Below are positions 20,401 to 26,493 of a DNA stretch of 64,000 bases, piece after piece. The notes below the pieces were generated by a model, which saw only the letters and a program-made list of their open reading frames with translations, was not told where the DNA came from and ran no database searches. The first letter of the stretch is position 1. Each line of letters starts with the position of its first letter. The stretch is from NCBI RefSeq assembly GCF_000763945.1, contig NZ_JQFJ01000002.1:1178001-1242000 (forward strand), read 5' to 3'. The position numbers and the translations under genes are program-made. The stretch comes from Sphingopyxis sp. MWB1. GTDB lineage: Bacteria > Pseudomonadota > Alphaproteobacteria > Sphingomonadales > Sphingomonadaceae.

Positions 20401-23400
20401 GCCGCGCGCACGAAGAGCTCGGTTTGCCCCGCAGTGAAGGTGGCGCTGGTCGCATCGCTCCAGGTCACGCCATCGTCCGAGACCTGGAGCGTCGTTCCAA
20501 GATCGACTCCGGTTGTGGTTGTCAGATCGGCAAGGCTGAGCGCAACGGAGACCACACCGGCTGCAGCTTTCGACAGCGAGATGCGGAACGTCGCGTAGCC
20601 ATCGCCTTCCCGCGCATAGCTGCGTCCAACGACCAGCGTCGGTTCGGCGGCCGCCGCATCAATGATTGTCGCCTCGGCACTGCCGCCAACGATTGAAAGG
20701 TCCGTAGAATTTGATAGCTTCCCAATGAAGCTTTCCGTCGCTTCGGCCACGCCATCGTTCGCGATCGTTACCGAAACACTCCTGCGCAGATCACCCGATG
20801 CAAAGCTGATCACCGCAGTCTTTGCGGTGAAGTCCATGCCCGAAGCGGCAATGTCATCGTTGAGTTGACCATTGACCCTGTAGCCGCGCTGATCGGTCAG
20901 CTTGCCGGCACGCAGGTCAATGTTGTTATTGGCGCCATCTCCCTCAATCGTCGTTTGTCCAGCGATATCAATGGTATCGCCCAGCACATAGCGGCCTATG
21001 CCCATGAGGCGGCTAACTTGACCGCTGGCCGGGTCATAATCAAACCCGAAGTCGACGCCCGCTGCAGTCGTTCCCGCCTCTTGTATGAGGAAAGTGAAAC
21101 CGCCGAACCAGTCACTCGCAGCCCGCTTCGTCAGCCCCAACTCCTCCGCGCGAGCAAGCGTAATCAAGGTCTCAATAGCAAAGGCGCTATTGGGCTCCGC
21201 TGCGACCAGCGCATTTATGACACCGGAATTGGCGAGATAGCTTTCGTACTGCTGCGCTGATGCCATGTTGCCGAGCAGCACGTTGCTGTCGAAATTTAGC
21301 GGATCAAGGCCGCCCAATTCAAAGGTGCGGTAGAGCGCGCGTTTGACATAGGTATCGCCGCCCGCGATCTGGAAATCTGGGTCGGTAAAGCCGGTGTAAA
21401 CACCGTAGCCGATGAGGCGCATCGCCGCGTCTTTACCCGAGAATTTCTGCGTGATCGCATCGCTGTCGCGCGTTGAAAAGGGCTTGTAGACGAAAGCCTT
21501 CTTGCGCATCCCGTAATTACCGGATTGCACCGCACTGGGATTTAGCAGAGTGCCGCCGGTTGCAGAAAGAACCGCGTTGAACGTATCGGAAACCGCAGAC
21601 GCAACCGAACGCGCAGCGTCCTTCGACCCACCTTTTTTTGACCAGACATTGGCCGCCACGAACTTCTGCTGGCTCGCATCCCAGACGGAATCCGCCCCTG
21701 AGCGCGGGGTGCCGCCGAAGATCGAGCCGATCAGACCGCCGACGATGAAGCCGACGAAGGCCCCGACAAATGCGCCGACCGGTCCCCCCAGAAGGGTACC
21801 CGCCTTTGCCAATTTGGTTGCAGCAAGAGCGCCCAAGGTCGACCCGACTGCCGCGCCGATTTGTCCGCCAACTGTGTCAAAGGAAACAAATTCTGAGGCG
21901 AGTCTTGTCCCCAGGAAACTTCCAATTGCATTACCCACAAGAGACCAGTTGACGCCAGTGCCAACCTGAAAAACCTCACCATTTGCAGCACCAGGAATCT
22001 GCGTTCCAAGACGGGTAAGATTGGTCAACATTTGCCCAATAGTGGCAGAAGCAGCCGTACCGGCCAGATCGCCTTCAAAACCATCGAGTCCGAGTTCAGA
22101 GATTAGACCCGCCACAAGGTAAGAAGAGACCGCTCCTATGCTGCCTGCGACTAAATTCTCAACAAACTCTTTACCAATGCCATCGAACATTTCACCGATG
22201 GATACGTCCCGATTGGCGGTAGCAAAGACTTCACGGTTCAAAACATCGCCAATATTTTGTCCGAGGGTCTGCAATGCTGCCGAAGATATCGTTCTGATGA
22301 CGAGGTGCTTTGAAATCCGTGACCCAAGCACCGATCCGAGGACAGCACCGGCGTCAACGAAATCGAGACCGACTGGAGAGTCCTTGATACGAATAGATGT
22401 AATACCATCTCGAGTTAGAACAACGGTTCCGTCATCAAATATTTCGGTTAATTCAACTTTCCGTGATCCGTCATCTGTCTTTCTTACCGTCCTCTTAAGC
22501 AACTTGTTTTCCGACAACGTACCGATTTCAACAGTGAGTCCGGTCAATTTGCGCAAGGCACCTAGGTCGATCGCAATGATACGGGTTAAGTCGCCACCAA
22601 TCGTTTCAAGCGAAAACTCGATTGGGAGATTCACCGAGCCGTCTTGCCCGTTTGTCGCAATCAATCTCCGACGCGATTGCTCGTAGGCATAATCAGCCAA
22701 TTCGATCAGGAGTGATCTAGTCGCCTCATCTGCCAGAAGGAATATTTCTACACCATCGATCAGTACTTCCTCAACCTGACCATCCTCACTAAATACAAGC
22801 ATTAAAGACTTGACTTCGCTATCAACCTGAACATTTCTTAGGGAAAGAGTTGCCAAAGAATTTGATTCAACCTCAATTCCACTGAACGATCCCCGCATAT
22901 TAGTAGAAGCATTAAATTTTGCTTTCAACTCTAGGCAAGAATCTCCAACATGCCCCGATATAATACTATTACATCCGAGCGCGCCCATTTTTTCAAGGAG
23001 TCCTATATTCTCTACCGAGACACCCCAGAGCGCATCATTTGTACTATTGCGATTGCCAATAGCAAATTTGTATCCCTCCAGGACAAAGTAGCCATCCGCA
23101 GACAGGCTCATGCTGTAGTCGGATTTATCGTTTGGGTCTCCTTCGCTTCGAAGTGACAACAAACCCTGTTTTTCCAGTTCTTTCACCTGATCTAAAGTAA
23201 AGTTTAGCCAATTGCTATCCGCTCCGAGAGCATAAATTCGTAGATCGCGAAGAACTTTTGCCTGATCGAAAATCGGCTCTAGGCGCGCAACATCAGCTTG
23301 CCTTAAATTCTCCACCAACTGCTCGACCGTTATTGCGCCCGGGTCGCCAAACGCCTTGTTGTCATTGAGCAGGTGTCCATTACGATACAGTTCGCCTAAG

Positions 23401-24128
23401 ATGACTCTCGTTTCCGCGTAAACAGGGTCATCGACGATCTCGTTGAGACTAAACTCGGGGATCAAACCAGCAATGCCAGCGTCTGCTCCAATGCGAACAT
23501 TGTATTGATGCGGCTGTTTACGATGGAGGAGTTCATGTATCGCCGTGGAGGCGAAACGAAAGGCCCGGTATTCATCGTCTGGAGAGTCTGCGGCGAAGAT
23601 TTCTATATAGTCAAAATCAGTATCGGAAGACGGGGAAGTAAAGTCCAAAAGGCCGCTTATTGAAGATAGATCGATACCAACTGCCTCGTCAGTGATATCC
23701 AAGTCGTGATATGCACCACCTTGGACACCTCCAGAACGCTTATCTCGAATATGAATGACGATCGTTTCATTATTCTGCACGCTCGGCAAGGAGCCATCGA
23801 GCATAGCCGCCAATCCAAACGCATCGTATTCGCCGAGCAATGCCTCCATAACGTTTAGAAAACCGGCCAGACCCGATATGTTTGGGTCGTCCACAGCGAC
23901 AATTATTGGCGCGAACCCGTCTCGCTGAAAGATGTATCCCACTCCAGGGTAATCCGTGTCTGGATCAGAAAATAGCCAGCCAGGCTGCTCAGCATTACCC
24001 AACAAGTGAGCGAGTGGGATATCAACCGAGGTGTCGGAACTTGAAACAGACACACTCGAACCCGTCGCACGAGTACGGCTACGCCAATTTAAGCTAATTT
24101 GTCTCCGTGTTACTGTAATATTACTCAT
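8430..24128 (-). CDS. Giant RTX protein (5,232 residues) with Calx-beta, cadherin-like and EF-hand-like repeats
   Basis: The ATG at 24128 overlaps the stop of the preceding lipoprotein gene and follows GAGGTGG. Order: a unique N-terminal region of ~590 residues with a zincin-like HELLH at 198-202; a glycine-rich hydrophobic stretch at ~590-806 (ends GAFVGAFVGFIVGGLIGSIFGG); Calx-beta-like domains (about 20.9-20.1 kb); several blocks of GGxGxDxLxGG calcium-binding nonapeptides (about 20.05-16.6 kb and 14.96-14.14 kb), interleaved with the acidic-strand modules typical of hemolysin-type proteins; cadherin-like repeats (about 16.3-15.0 and 13.7-10.9 kb; motif VNENVAxGTLVGAVxAxD); and three EF-hand-like modules. 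The C-terminus (DWLTTVVA) fits a type I secretion signal. It is probably exported by the adjacent HlyB/HlyD/TolC and acylated by HlyC. The first ~2 kb of the gene is lower in GC than the rest. Confidence 0.9.
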   Translation of the reverse strand: MSNITVTRRQISLNWRSRTRATGSSVSVSSSDTSVDIPLAHLLGNAEQPGWLFSDPDTDYPGVGYIFQRDGFAPIIVAVDDPNISGLAGFLNVMEALLGEYDAFGLAAMLDGSLPSVQNNETIVIHIRDKRSGGVQGGAYHDLDITDEAVGIDLSSISGLLDFTSPSSDTDFDYIEIFAADSPDDEYRAFRFASTAIHELLHRKQPHQYNVRIGADAGIAGLIPEFSLNEIVDDPVYAETRVILGELYRNGHLLNDNKAFGDPGAITVEQLVENLRQADVARLEPIFDQAKVLRDLRIYALGADSNWLNFTLDQVKELEKQGLLSLRSEGDPNDKSDYSMSLSADGYFVLEGYKFAIGNRNSTNDALWGVSVENIGLLEKMGALGCNSIISGHVGDSCLELKAKFNASTNMRGSFSGIEVESNSLATLSLRNVQVDSEVKSLMLVFSEDGQVEEVLIDGVEIFLLADEATRSLLIELADYAYEQSRRRLIATNGQDGSVNLPIEFSLETIGGDLTRIIAIDLGALRKLTGLTVEIGTLSENKLLKRTVRKTDDGSRKVELTEIFDDGTVVLTRDGITSIRIKDSPVGLDFVDAGAVLGSVLGSRISKHLVIRTISSAALQTLGQNIGDVLNREVFATANRDVSIGEMFDGIGKEFVENLVAGSIGAVSSYLVAGLISELGLDGFEGDLAGTAASATIGQMLTNLTRLGTQIPGAANGEVFQVGTGVNWSLVGNAIGSFLGTRLASEFVSFDTVGGQIGAAVGSTLGALAATKLAKAGTLLGGPVGAFVGAFVGFIVGGLIGSIFGGTPRSGADSVWDASQQKFVAANVWSKKGGSKDAARSVASAVSDTFNAVLSATGGTLLNPSAVQSGNYGMRKKAFVYKPFSTRDSDAITQKFSGKDAAMRLIGYGVYTGFTDPDFQIAGGDTYVKRALYRTFELGGLDPLNFDSNVLLGNMASAQQYESYLANSGVINALVAAEPNSAFAIETLITLARAEELGLTKRAASDWFGGFTFLIQEAGTTAAGVDFGFDYDPASGQVSRLMGIGRYVLGDTIDIAGQTTIEGDGANNNIDLRAGKLTDQRGYRVNGQLNDDIAASGMDFTAKTAVISFASGDLRRSVSVTIANDGVAEATESFIGKLSNSTDLSIVGGSAEATIIDAAAAEPTLVVGRSYAREGDGYATFRISLSKAAAGVVSVALSLADLTTTTGVDLGTTLQVSDDGVTWSDATSATFTAGQTELFVRAAVLADNTPNPDYVAGGDEPQTLDIEGNERFTLTATVTAGANLIANAADADGAVTASGTGTILDATTGTLTLAWIDAVVVDEASGQATFSIARSKSGASGSLTFSTADRRVLNIDIAATVDGGAGDDTIYASNLGDNLFGGAGNDTLYGGRLDDWLLGGDGDDVLDAGTVDPLALGGDGNYLNGGAGNDSIRGREGSDWLEGGDGVDVITGGAGDDILSGGAGDGDILKGGTGSDQYLLRHGDGADIAEEEATGAPVSQGAGDAISQRMAAIEAWKANPFAAGAMRPDWIGAPAGVQQGVISGGDDAVVFGIGIGIGDIRIQRSGTSGAPGSDLIIQVMQTDANGVESFSGTQLTVRDWFSNPFKRIEWLKFADGTEIRIADITSFIAGGSGNDVLVGTGGNDFVYGGGGNDQLFLLQGDDVGNGGSGNDMVAGDDGRDLIIGGFGNDQLIGGAGNDAISGDAGADDIYGGADNDILSGGRGDGDLIVGGAGNDIFKYSRGDGRDMVFDEFADHWDVVWTRSGGWNSAAGYFYNETTGEVTGPGGVVIRQNIGTASAPDLQWLGRYDYDIITETLKLFTPPAGAAITANAGVDTIEFALGINLQDVVLRRVGNDLVMAIAGDDQDVADYGTIKDSITIKDWYLAPGQIEKLAFYATGLMDISTSGRNLVAGTDKNDGTGTTPLAGTALADWITAGAGDDVVAGGAGADIIAGNSGSDTLRGEAGDDVLYGGTGNDILDGGAGKDILIGGSGFDAASYASAFGAVRVRLGFASNNSGDAAGDEYSSIENIIGGSASDNLGGDEGENEITGGAGNDLLMGGAGDDTYVWTAASGGDFIREGAFIVEEVVSAAGVLAVGYTATWTNMGEPSWDNEYYWRLEIRGPGNELVYDYAQYSYPAGTATPPPGAWNPAGWLDGFARTNGQQVTRDKFDTSISGGDQDIIEFAAGISLTDLTFIRASNGVMDASGPDLIIRYQESTATQITIKDHFTIYGRVEALQFNDGLSVSLASILSATSEAALTGTAQADLMIGQTGVASDLLYGGAGDDVLSGLAGNDQLYGEDGDDVLEGGAGADRLDGGGNAADGAGDTVRYVNSSAVTINLGITTAQSGGDAEGDTLFGIENVVGSQTGGDRITGDDAANILDGLDGDNVIDGRGGNDVLIAGAGNDILRGGAGEDNISAGDGNDQLWGGADDDILVGGGGDDQLRGEAGNDQLLGGDGNDAVLDGGAGDDEIYGGAGNDNLIGGEGNDRLGGGSGADTLLGGAGDDYYFVQSNDGADLIIDAEGTNIIGFDTGIVHQQIWLTRAGSDLKISVIGENTVLTVSGFFAASSPSRIKSIQTSTHAIFLDHPDTLSLIAAMTAASATPPAAVPQAIADVQTRYWHQGGKAKPIAPTTARTIAVTEDIAIVLDGNYGVIDHDNDISAYQLKPGAGPSKGVISGFDPATGVLTYTPNADVNGNDSFVVIVTDANGHAVELPVTVTIAAVNDAPRNISIKGGGSLFVSEAAPGAVVAPGTVIGAFESTDVEGDTLTYTLVGDAGGRFAINAAGQLLLADPGAISFEVSTSHMIRVRVTDGHGAWREQDFSVAVGDVNEANSLPASHDFAVNENVAIGTLVGAVAATDLDQSGNFAAQRYYFWDGANASAISADGRYIIDAVTGQIRVNAALDFEGASPSQQYQLVARDNAGEPGYHQAESTVTIAIGDVNEAPISLNWSPLVAHIVERDRIGSGEARPAIAIGKLSVTDPDTAGFPYATYSLSLNDTRFEVVGNMLWLKADTVFDFETTPSVSVEIVATDQSGSPFTIGRTLNLQIADRDDVLEGGTGGDILSGQAGRDLIYGYGGNDTIDGGEGHDVIEGGDGNDVLRGGSGVDRIIGGAGDDYIEGGDGDDYGIWYTEVADGGLFGGLGNDTIVGGAGADLAYGQEGDDLFVIDEDGGDVWDRFDGGEGRDTITYANFTAGVSIDLSVKPFSAEPQTAYQYGDLFTSIEDVIGSAFADTLTGDEVANRIYGMQGNDILSGGLGDDTLDGGEGNDRLSGGEGADTLIGGTGDDIIYGGTGNDVLRGGAGNDQLYAESGDDLLDGGEGDDILNGGIDNDTYIVNRTSGADIIQNYDPSGDDVDVIGFQDAMGAINDQDLWFERVGNDLKISVIGTTSSVQVVDWYVVADAASRANHKIDFIVAGTRFSRTINIEALADLMATKQKPTTTGERDMLMADHHYRANWATHWGTNAAPSLSVIATQSTSEDSARMILVTATDDITPNAQIQLSAQVISGTHIVTNGGISFGAADANGVRSMIVNPLANASGTARIRVTATDAGGVSSTREFDIVVSGVADTPTITQFTSAGGTSGYAGGIGLSLGSSFPDLDGSETHEIWITGIPAGVSLSAGSYDSGSGAWKLTPAQLSNLKVHAPAGWSQDLNLTATARASENGQTAVSAPVNLKLVINAAPTGIAVRGLGTSATPWINEYTPTNNPTGKTVGTAAVMDPDSIDRNLLPLSLSQLPFRSWGEERIVTTTGPLGGTVQVVETGQDGNTGDPHGGGLPWLNVGAADTSNAYKFTIYFKPENNMGHSLFFGTYGNIENAWDGQYNGNPYFYYGNSNALVQDRWYRVEGYVLPTGTALIGNETFGGVFDTITGQKVADTFTYRFGAGASDTGARFFSYYNQGNAGYSAQWYQPTIEKLEYSYQLLDSAGGRFAINSVTGLITATGANFDYEASTSHSVTIRVTDSFGEYRDQTVSVSVNNLNDVNSFPGRYDLAVNENVAVGTLVGAVMASDADFSSHAYGQQRYFFLNWGAVSATSSDGLFTIDAQTGQIRTAKPINYEAVPAIGSYSVVARDNAGAAGYNQAQTTVAIAIGDVNERPNNLVLTSQTLHSETVGNDTPHAGQVIANFAMSDPDHTMPGLVIVGGNEHGWFTTNGAGQLLFAGSNFTADWLRSTRGSYGQDAGFYYDTDGDGLMEIRVATLTLKARDAAGLESNPFIYHVYIENKNEAPSSPSQPGNVSILENTIGNTGLIFSGAVDPDGDTVSYAFANGGTVSGHFSIVNGNQLYVNSAFDYEAQTSTTVPTVYAWANGQRSAHGVNLTAFIVNANDNAPILTAPGSLTIPENYQPGLTFGQANATDADGTQPTFRIVSGNINNAFAINPGTGALSVTWNGVDYESENWLSDANGKYALLTIAADDGGSNVPTATIRINITNVRKYVYNNNSLDTTKYEVRFQNTYVGSGEGGGWGGWGSDWYNESWLVEKATGNVLLYLGEYNRYEGQTSRPFPHGGSPAPGYTANQRWNPGNPWPAPPYTLYADDEHIDTSFYGAPFGSPYMPVVFDLEGDGFDLISPFDSSIVVNMFGDDQRQIMGWAAATDAILALDRNGDGLVGDLNEISFLEDREGATTDLEGLTAFDSNGDMLLDANDADFGRFLMWRDYNQDGVGQANELLTLEAAGISSISLERNVLATPFSGSANIVSATAVFRRSDGTQGQVGDVGFGWIPVPDETNTANPEGPQYRYDPDSGQYVLVEEEEAAAPDASGNAPPIVLDFDGDGKSLTEIAENKVRFDMNGDGIADKTGWVEQGDAFLALDRNGNGKIDDIREISFVSDKEGAKTDLEGLAAFDSNADGKLDGEDARFAEFRLWFDNNGNGITDAGELLSLAQAGVTSISLAGTPTGDEVITGRNIVYNTGSFTRANGTTGKLLDTGLAFKPLSALPEIEFQTSTWSGKSKAYRLHASGGVARVVPRYPKGALSAEAGQIAAAAMVSTKNGDYGLLSTILLDLDGDGLEAKRASKAKAWFDMNDDGYRDDTGWVSGGDGMLVIDRDKDGRITHASELSFLAEKEEARNSWEGLAALDSNKDGKLDKSDARFGDLKVWLDSNGDAISQEGEIRTLADLGISEIGLRNMTTTDSVKLGRNLGLSTATFKRENGTTATIGNVALGFEATKLPARLPNVPAGPRKMPSIDEHYAAHAASNLAQAMSHFGVDGATGDLRGWNRDGMSAQDWLTTVVA
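8600..10470 (-). repeat. Three tandem EF-hand-like calcium-binding modules at the RTX C-terminus
   Basis: Each module begins with a DLxGDGxxL-type strand (near 10467, 9838 and 9137), continues with DMNGDG-like and LDRNGDG-like loops, a FDSNxDGxLDxxDxxF loop and a WxDxNxDGxxxxGE loop, and ends with a short beta region. They are about 630-700 bases apart. The loops match EF-hand/dockerin-type calcium ligands. The module is common near the C-terminus of secreted RTX proteins. Confidence 0.75.
14140..14960 (-). repeat. RTX nonapeptide array (GGxGxDxLx) within the giant protein
   Basis: Two clusters of the calcium-binding nonapeptide separated by an ordinary spacer (about 14.7-14.4 kb). In DNA this appears as repeated CCGCC/ATCG/GTC blocks every ~27 bases. 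Similar arrays lie at about 16.60-16.99, 17.16-17.31, 18.14-18.35, 18.88-19.24 and 19.74-20.05 kb. They fold into parallel beta-rolls when calcium is present outside the cell. Confidence 0.8.
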
Positions 24129-24573
24129 CATCCACCTCAAAACCCTTCGGATGACCAAGAAATTCTAGTCTTTTAGCGCAAAACTGTCTGCTCATAACAG
24201 ATTTGCCTGCCTCGCCTTCTAACCAGTCAGCATAGGTGTTGGCGAAGAGAATCCTCAGTTGAAGGTAACTAATGAGGTCGTCCTGGCCTTCAACCTTTGG
24301 GCGACCCTGCTTCATCATCTCGAGCGCTTGCATGCAGCGTCGGTTCTCCGGAAATGCAGTCTGGCAGATGCTTGACCGACACAGGTTGACGTAATTTTCA
24401 AAGACCAGCAGATCTTCGTTTTCCTCCGTTTTCCAGACGGCTGGTGGCGAGCATGCCGCGAGGAGAAGCAGCAACCCGGAGGAGGCCAAAAGAGTAGCCT
24501 CGACTCCAAGGCGCGTTGGAATACCCGAAAGTTGCGGCATCCCTTGGCAAAAGGTTAGCTTTCTAAATCTCAT
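24121..24573 (-). CDS. Small lipoprotein of the RTX operon, 150 residues
   Basis: A signal sequence with lipobox LLLAAC (Cys ~40) predicts an outer-membrane or periplasmic lipoprotein. The mature part has five further cysteines (LCRSSICQTAF, RRCMQ, QFCAK) and is helical. The start ATG at 24573 overlaps the end of the preceding gene by 11 bases, and its stop overlaps the RTX ATG, so translation is coupled to the RTX gene. The family is not recognised. The GC content is lower than in the secretion genes. Confidence 0.7.
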   Translation of the reverse strand: MRFRKLTFCQGMPQLSGIPTRLGVEATLLASSGLLLLLAACSPPAVWKTEENEDLLVFENYVNLCRSSICQTAFPENRRCMQALEMMKQGRPKVEGQDDLISYLQLRILFANTYADWLEGEAGKSVMSRQFCAKRLEFLGHPKGFEVDDE

Positions 24574-24970
24574 GATCCAGCACCTCCAACCGCTTCTGCG
24601 CAGCCTCAAGACCCACTTGAAAGGGCGCATCGCCAACTTGCATCACTCGACCAGAGGAGCCACTCACGCCCGGAATATAAACCCACATGCGTCCTCCACT
24701 GTCGCTGGCGGCGAGACGATAAAGCCGTTTTGCCTGTGCGAGGTCCCGCTCAACTCCGTTTCCCTGCTCGTATCGAATCCCAAGATCCAACTGAGCCTGC
24801 TTGTCCCCAACGGACGCACGCTGGGCGAGTGAGCGAAGCTCCGGATCTCCAACACCTTCCGTCAGCGAAATTCCCATGTAGACATTGCTCGAGCAAGAAG
24901 CGAGCAACAGCACTGCCGCCAACTGCGACAGAATGTGTTTCCTGAAAAGGAACCCGTTCGAATCACTCAT
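24563..24970 (-). CDS. Sel1-repeat lipoprotein, 135 residues
   Basis: The ATG at 24970 gives a clean signal peptide with lipobox LLLASC (Cys ~26). The mature part carries one Sel1-like repeat (AQLDLGIRYEQGNGVERDLA then QAKRLYRLAAS). A GTG at 25000 is an alternative start with a better-placed upstream AG-rich stretch. Sel1 repeats usually mediate protein-protein contacts. It sits between the HlyD gene (about 130 bases away) and the second lipoprotein gene (overlapping), which suggests a role with the RTX protein. Confidence 0.7.
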   Translation of the reverse strand: MSDSNGFLFRKHILSQLAAVLLLASCSSNVYMGISLTEGVGDPELRSLAQRASVGDKQAQLDLGIRYEQGNGVERDLAQAKRLYRLAASDSGGRMWVYIPGVSGSSGRVMQVGDAPFQVGLEAAQKRLEVLDHEI

Positions 24971-25098
24971 CGGACAGATGCCCCCATCCACCTCAAGCAC
25001 CTTTTAAGATACGGTTATCTTGCCCCCGTCAACTATTGATCGATACCATTTCGAAATCACCTTCACGATTTCGAGAAAAAGCGTTATGTCGACTGGCC

Positions 25099-26493
25099 TT
25101 ATCTTTCCCGACCTGCCTGAGAAACACTTGTTTGCAGCGGACTGATTAAATAACTAACGATACGCCGCGTGCCCGTCTTGACGTCGACCGTCGCGGCCAA
25201 TCCCGGCGTCAGCGCGTAACGCCGCCCGTCAGCGTCAACGAAGCTGCGGTCGAGCGTGACCGTCACGATGTAGACCAGCCCCAGATCCTTGTCCTGCACC
25301 GCGTCGCGGCTGATCCGTGCGACCCGGCCAGGGACTGCGCCATAGCGTGTAAAGGAGAAAGCCTCGAGCTTCACTGCCGCTTCCTGTCCGGTACGGATAA
25401 ACCCGATATCCTTGTTGAGTACCTTCGCCTGCACCTCGAGCGCACCGCGCGCGGGGACAACGGTCATGAGCGGTTTCGCTGCCTCGACGACGCCGCCGAC
25501 GGTATGCACCTCGAGATTCTGGATGGTGCCATCGACCGGCGCGACGAGGCGCTGGAAGCGGTTCATCTGGCGCGCTTTCGTCACCTCCTCGCGGCGTAGA
25601 ATTGCGTCGGCCTCGGCCTTGGCGAGGTCGGCGAGCGCGGTACGTAGCGCCGTCTCGCGCGTCTCGCGTATCTGTTCGCTGGCCTTGCGCGCCTCGGCTT
25701 CGCCGCGCGCAATCTGGGTGAGCGCGACGTCGCGCTCGCCGGCTTCGGCGCGGCGCTGGCGCTGCATTTCGAGGAGGCGCTGTCCCGGCGCATAGCCCTT
25801 GGCATCGAGGCGGTTCATCCGCTCGATCTGCCGGTCAAGAATCGGCACCGTATCCGCAAGCCGCGCAGCATTGGCGCGCGCGGCATTGGCATCCGACAAT
25901 GCCGTCGCACGCGCCGATGCGAGGCTGGCAGCCGATGCCTCGATCTCGGCCAGCTGTGCGGCGATCAACCGGCGCTGGGTGTCGACGATTTCGGGCGGCG
26001 TGCCCGCAGGTGCGACGAAGCGAAGCCCCTTGCCTGCGAGCGCATCGGCGATCGCGCGGCTGCGCGCGATATCGAGTTCGGCGGTAGCAAGGGCCTTTTC
26101 GGCGGCGGCAAGGTCGGCCCCAGCGAGCGTTGGGTCGAGATCGAGCAGCGCTTGTCCCTTGCGAACTGTATCGCCGTTGCGAACATAGATTGCACGCACC
26201 ACGCCGGCCCCCGGCGACTGGACGAGCTTGATATTGCCAGCCGGAATCAAGGTTCCAGGCGCCGAAGCGACGACATCGACACGGCCAAACACCGTCCAGA
26301 CGACCGCGATGGCGAGCCCGATCATCAATGCCCAGGCCACGACCCGCCCGGTTGGCGATACCGGGCGTTCGGCAACCTCGAGCGCAGCGGGAAGAAAATC
26401 GGCTTCCTCGGTCGGGATAAAGCCCTTCCGGCGCTCACGATCAGCGCGGATCGCCTCTTTCAGCACGTCCCAATGATGTCGCCACCCGCTCAT
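25099..26493 (-). CDS. hlyD-like: Type I secretion membrane-fusion protein (HlyD family)
   Basis: 464 residues. It has a short cytoplasmic N-terminus, one membrane helix (~50-68, VVAWALMIGLAIAVVWTVFG), a lipoyl/barrel-sandwich half-domain (IKLVQSPGAGVVRAIYVRNG), a long Ala/Arg/Glu-rich coiled-coil hairpin (~120-310), the second half-domain (VAPVDGTIQNLEVHTVGGVV) and a C-terminal beta-barrel. It links the inner-membrane ATPase to the TolC channel. Its ATG overlaps the stop of the ATPase gene (ATGA). Confidence 0.92.
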   Translation of the reverse strand: MSGWRHHWDVLKEAIRADRERRKGFIPTEEADFLPAALEVAERPVSPTGRVVAWALMIGLAIAVVWTVFGRVDVVASAPGTLIPAGNIKLVQSPGAGVVRAIYVRNGDTVRKGQALLDLDPTLAGADLAAAEKALATAELDIARSRAIADALAGKGLRFVAPAGTPPEIVDTQRRLIAAQLAEIEASAASLASARATALSDANAARANAARLADTVPILDRQIERMNRLDAKGYAPGQRLLEMQRQRRAEAGERDVALTQIARGEAEARKASEQIRETRETALRTALADLAKAEADAILRREEVTKARQMNRFQRLVAPVDGTIQNLEVHTVGGVVEAAKPLMTVVPARGALEVQAKVLNKDIGFIRTGQEAAVKLEAFSFTRYGAVPGRVARISRDAVQDKDLGLVYIVTVTLDRSFVDADGRRYALTPGLAATVDVKTGTRRIVSYLISPLQTSVSQAGRER

